Positions 18,913 through 21,402 of a DNA stretch of 21,402 nucleotides are shown one piece after another. Both the position numbers and the translations under genes were made by a program. A model generated the notes under the pieces. That model saw only the letters and a list, made by a program, of their open reading frames with translations, was not told the DNA's origin and did not search any database. Where the stretch lies: NCBI GenBank assembly GCA_964537075.1, contig CAZIBB010000013.1, positions 1 to 21,402 on the forward strand, read 5' to 3'. The DNA comes from CAYTED01 sp964537075. GTDB taxonomy: Bacteria; Patescibacteriota; Minisyncoccia; Moranbacterales; UBA1568. Every line of letters starts with the position of its first letter. Position 1 is the stretch's first letter.

Positions 18913-20835
18913 ATGGCCCAGACATTCTATATCGAAGCTGACGAAGAAATTATTTCCATCATCGGACGATTGCGTCATACGAATGAAAAGGAAATCGCTC
19001 TTATCGTTCCGAAACATGCCATTCTCATGCAGAGCATCGTGAGTCTGAAACTGCTCGAACGCGAAGCGACAAAGATCGGAAAAATGGTCATAGTCGTCAG
19101 TCAGGATGAAAATGGTCGGGCTTTGGCCGAAAAGGCGGGTCTTCAAACACACCCGTATCAGGAGGAACAGTCCCGCCAAGAGGAGGAAATAAAGCCACGG
19201 AATAATAGCGTACCAGAAGATCCTCCGGTCAGTTTTTCTCCGCCGAAACTTTCCCATAGTATGAAGGCGGAAAATGTCGGTTCTGAAAGCTTTTTCAATC
19301 AGAGTCAGGGACAGGCGCAGAATTCCATCACAAAAATGTCGCAGAAGCCGACGACAACCGAAAAGAAACCTTCCATATTCCGTATTCCCATCAGGGATAA
19401 AACCCCGAAATACCAGACCGCGCTCAATTCGACTCTTCACGCAGAATCGGAACGGATACCCTTTCCAAAAATCGAATCACAACCATTGCGAACGGCAGCG
19501 GCATTCGTACCGCCGACACCGTCTCTCATAGTACAGAAAAATACACACAAGGAATCACTCCCTCCGAAAAAACTCTTTCCTTCCTGGAAGACATCCCAAC
19601 CGAAAGTCTCTGTGCCAGTACAATTGCCGGTCGCCATACATTCACGAGTGAAAATCGCCATTACCTGTGCGGGTATCGCCGTGCTTCTCCTTATCGGTAC
19701 GGCCGCCTTCTTTTTGCTTACTCCGAAAGCGACGATAACCATATTTCCGGTGTACACGAAAGAGCAAGACTCCATCGAATTCCGATTGATACATGCCGAT
19801 ACGCAAGACTCGTCTCAAACACAGATGGATTCATCGACTCTCGAAATGCCATATCGTCTCGTAGAAGATTCGATCAATGTTCCGATGTCCATCACATCGA
19901 CCGGCGTCGGGACAGGTGGCGAACGGAAGGCGCGCGGAAAAGTGATTATTTATAACGAATACGGAAGTGAACCACAATCGCTCGTATCAACCACTCGTCT
20001 TGAAACGGCTGATGGCTTCGTTTTCCGCCTCACTCAAGGAGTCACCATTCCTGGAGTGACCGACATAGCCGGCAAGAGAGAACCGGGTGCCATCGAAGCT
20101 GAAGTTATCGCCGATCAGCCAGGAGATGCTTCTAATATAGCCCCGGCAACCTTCACTATTCCGGGATTCAAAGGAAGCCCGAAGTATGCCAAGTTTTCTG
20201 CAAAATCGCTCACCCCGATGACGGGAGGATCGAAAAACAGCAGCTCGGGAGACGCGCTCCTCAGCAAAGATGATATCGATCAGTCAAGAACACGAGCAAA
20301 AACACAAGCACTCGAAATCTTCCATCAAAAAATTTCCGAGACACTGCTTGATGGGGAGAAGATCGAGGAGAGCGGGATAGAACTCCTCCCTCTTCCTGAA
20401 GAGCCACTGCTTCATGAAGGAATTGCCGGATCCACGGTCGAAGTAGTCTTCCATTATAAGGTGAAGGCATACATCATATCGGAGCACACTGTCGAGCGAG
20501 CCGTACTTCGTGCCCGAGGTACTGGCGATAAAGGAACGACTGGACTGCTACTTATCCCGCAGACCGTTACGGTCGATACATTGGAAATCATTCCTGATTT
20601 CCAGACAGGCGGAGGAAAATTGAAAGTAACTGCATCGCTCGTGCTCATGCCTGAAATAAATAATGATGCTCTTCTGGAGGAACTCATCGGCAAACAATCC
20701 GACACCTTGAAAGAGATCCTCAATAGGCATCCTGAAATAGTGAAGATGAATCTCGAAGTGAAACCGAATTTCTTCATCAAATACATACCGAAGAATAAAA
20801 GTCAGATCAATATCGTCATCGCTCCATCGGAATAG
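18913..20835 (+). CDS. Single-pass membrane protein with cytoplasmic alpha/beta domain and baseplate-J-like outer domain
   Basis: 640 residues in four parts. (1) A compact N-terminal alpha/beta domain (about 1-80), FYIEADEEIISIIGRL then EIALIVPKHAILMQSIVSLKLL and IGKMVIVVSQDENGRALAEKAGL. (2) A polar, proline-rich linker (80-245). (3) One transmembrane helix (about 247-270). (4) An outer region in which about 330-440 (RKARGKVIIYNEYGSEPQSLVSTTRLETADGFVF, then GAIEAEVIADQPGDASNIAP) resembles the baseplate J / Gp47 fold of contractile injection systems; a beta-rich C-terminal part follows. No other tail or sheath genes are near. It is cotranscribed with the FtsA-like ATPase. The combination suggests a cell-envelope structure of unknown purpose. 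I know of similar proteins in Patescibacteria genomes, without assigned function. Confidence 0.75.
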   Translation: MAQTFYIEADEEIISIIGRLRHTNEKEIALIVPKHAILMQSIVSLKLLEREATKIGKMVIVVSQDENGRALAEKAGLQTHPYQEEQSRQEEEIKPRNNSVPEDPPVSFSPPKLSHSMKAENVGSESFFNQSQGQAQNSITKMSQKPTTTEKKPSIFRIPIRDKTPKYQTALNSTLHAESERIPFPKIESQPLRTAAAFVPPTPSLIVQKNTHKESLPPKKLFPSWKTSQPKVSVPVQLPVAIHSRVKIAITCAGIAVLLLIGTAAFFLLTPKATITIFPVYTKEQDSIEFRLIHADTQDSSQTQMDSSTLEMPYRLVEDSINVPMSITSTGVGTGGERKARGKVIIYNEYGSEPQSLVSTTRLETADGFVFRLTQGVTIPGVTDIAGKREPGAIEAEVIADQPGDASNIAPATFTIPGFKGSPKYAKFSAKSLTPMTGGSKNSSSGDALLSKDDIDQSRTRAKTQALEIFHQKISETLLDGEKIEESGIELLPLPEEPLLHEGIAGSTVEVVFHYKVKAYIISEHTVERAVLRARGTGDKGTTGLLLIPQTVTVDTLEIIPDFQTGGGKLKVTASLVLMPEINNDALLEELIGKQSDTLKEILNRHPEIVKMNLEVKPNFFIKYIPKNKSQINIVIAPSE

Positions 20836-20877
20836 GATCCCGACAACGCTCCTCTTCCTTTTTTCCGATTCCAGTCA

Positions 20878-20883
20878 TATAAT
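20878..20883 (+). promoter_or_regulatory. -10 box upstream of the coiled-coil gene
   Basis: A perfect TATAAT lies 28 bases before the ATG at 20911; the -35 region is poor. It may drive the coiled-coil gene and alaS together. Confidence 0.4.
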
Positions 20884-20910
20884 AATACATTAATCATTCA
20901 CGCATCATTT

Positions 20911-21207
20911 ATGGGAATGTTCGGCGGGGTACGATCTGGCAGGAATATGGATGATGAGAAAGGCAACCAAGCTGCTTTTCGCCGTATGCAGAATGAGCTC
21001 CAGATCATGGAGGAGGATCTCAAAAAACTTGGGAAAGAGCGAGACCTCGCGCATCGGACGCAAACCGAGCTCAGGAGGGAACTTTCCCGTCTCTCAACGG
21101 ACATACGCGAGAATCAAAAGATAGTCTCAACCAAAGACCGTGAGTTTTTTCAGATCGAATCAGAACTGAAACGACAGAAAAAAAAGCTTCTGAATCTGCC
21201 GAAATGA
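20911..21207 (+). CDS. Small coiled-coil protein
   Basis: The protein has 98 residues. After a short glycine-rich start (MGMFGGVRSGRN) nearly the whole chain, about 20-92, is a charged helix with regular hydrophobic spacing (LQIMEEDLKKLGKERDL, LRRELSRLSTDIREN, FFQIESELKRQKKKLL), a long coiled coil. There is no membrane segment and no known motif. It ends in TGA, 23 bases before alaS, and may share its transcript. No Shine-Dalgarno site precedes the ATG. The function is unknown; the coiled coil could mediate dimerisation or scaffolding. Confidence 0.65.
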   Translation: MGMFGGVRSGRNMDDEKGNQAAFRRMQNELQIMEEDLKKLGKERDLAHRTQTELRRELSRLSTDIRENQKIVSTKDREFFQIESELKRQKKKLLNLPK

Positions 21208-21230
21208 CCTCTTACTAAGACTCTCTCCCT

Positions 21231-21402
21231 ATGACCCATTCCGATATCCGATCCGCCTATCTCGATTTTTTCGCCCGTCATGGACATGCGATCATTCCTT
21301 CGGCACCGCTTGTTCCGGAAAATGATCCGACTACCCTCTTCACTGGATCCGGCATGCAGCCGATGCTTCCGTATTTTCTCGGTGAGGTTCATCCTCTCGG
21401 AC
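21231..21402 (+). CDS. alaS: Alanyl-tRNA synthetase, N-terminal 57 codons (cut by window end)
   Basis: The fragment reads MTHSDIRSAYLDFFARHGHAIIPSAPLVPENDPTTLFTGSGMQPM, then YFLGEVHPLG. It matches the start of class II AlaRS: the R..YLdFF...gH opening, then (V)P.nDPTLLFtnaGM with motif 1. GSGMQPM where most have NAGMNQF is a variant. AlaRS charges tRNA-Ala. The start has a pyrimidine run (CTCTCTCCCT) and no Shine-Dalgarno site. It follows the coiled-coil gene by 23 bases. The open frame runs off the right edge. Confidence 0.93.
   Translation, partial: MTHSDIRSAYLDFFARHGHAIIPSAPLVPENDPTTLFTGSGMQPMLPYFLGEVHPLG

Noticed and set aside
18556..19440. 294-codon minus-strand ORF opposite the FtsA-like/baseplate-J-like genes
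   Set aside because: It overlaps two clear genes and their junction; composition (Phe/Arg-rich) is typical of mirrored codon bias.
18913..20835. Phage tail or contractile injection system locus
   Set aside because: Only one baseplate-J-like domain is present, membrane-anchored, with no sheath, tube, spike or ATPase of such systems nearby.
412..21207. UGA recoded as glycine, as in some Patescibacteria
   Set aside because: TGA ends several ORFs at sensible places and no conserved gene here has in-frame TGA.

Overview
The window looks like a chromosomal segment of a small-genome bacterium of the Patescibacteria (Candidate Phyla Radiation), most likely Parcubacteria-like. This placement is inferred from gene content, not from a marker tree. 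Supporting signs are an FtsA-like ATPase gene followed by a membrane-anchored baseplate-J-like protein, a membrane-anchored 'sunset' zinc domain protein, a PIF1-type helicase with a C-terminal Myb-like domain, housekeeping genes scattered outside their usual operons, and few Shine-Dalgarno sites. TGA ends several ORFs (412-1224, 1608-1883, 5152-6780, 20911-21207), so the standard bacterial code applies and UGA=Gly lineages are unlikely.

Layout: 1-54 is the 3' part of a tRNA-Ala(CGC). 55-2890 is an accessory stretch: a ferric-reductase-like membrane protein, a possible small ORF, a zinc-ribbon orphan with its own promoter, hairpin leader and terminator, a cluster of palindromes, and a minus-strand orphan. 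From 2894 on the region is mostly housekeeping: rplI, pyrG, a PIF1-like helicase, a HldE/RfaE-type nucleotidyltransferase, a HIT/GalT-like hydrolase, rpmA (minus strand), a sunset-domain protein, an MFS transporter, scpA-scpB, a D-Ala-D-Ala carboxypeptidase, mraY, pgk-eno-pfkB, the FtsA-like/baseplate-J-like pair, a coiled-coil protein, and the first 57 codons of alaS at the right edge.

Functionally the window holds translation (tRNA-Ala, L9, L27, AlaS), CTP synthesis, lower glycolysis (Pgk, Eno, plus a sugar/nucleoside kinase), peptidoglycan synthesis and trimming (MraY, DD-carboxypeptidase), chromosome condensation (ScpAB), and a cell-envelope module of unknown purpose (17605-20835). An unmerged contig overlap lies at 13859-14068: 55 bp are repeated on both sides of exactly 100 N, so the apparent duplicated start of pgk is an assembly artefact.

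The most notable non-genic items are: a 191-bp MITE-like, cloverleaf-folding element inserted exactly at the stop codon of the carboxypeptidase gene with a TAA duplication; degenerate heptanucleotide tandem repeats upstream of the carboxypeptidase and pgk genes; a 32-bp direct repeat shared by the palindrome cluster and the rplI leader; and a short phosphoglycerate kinase with changes at catalytic positions.
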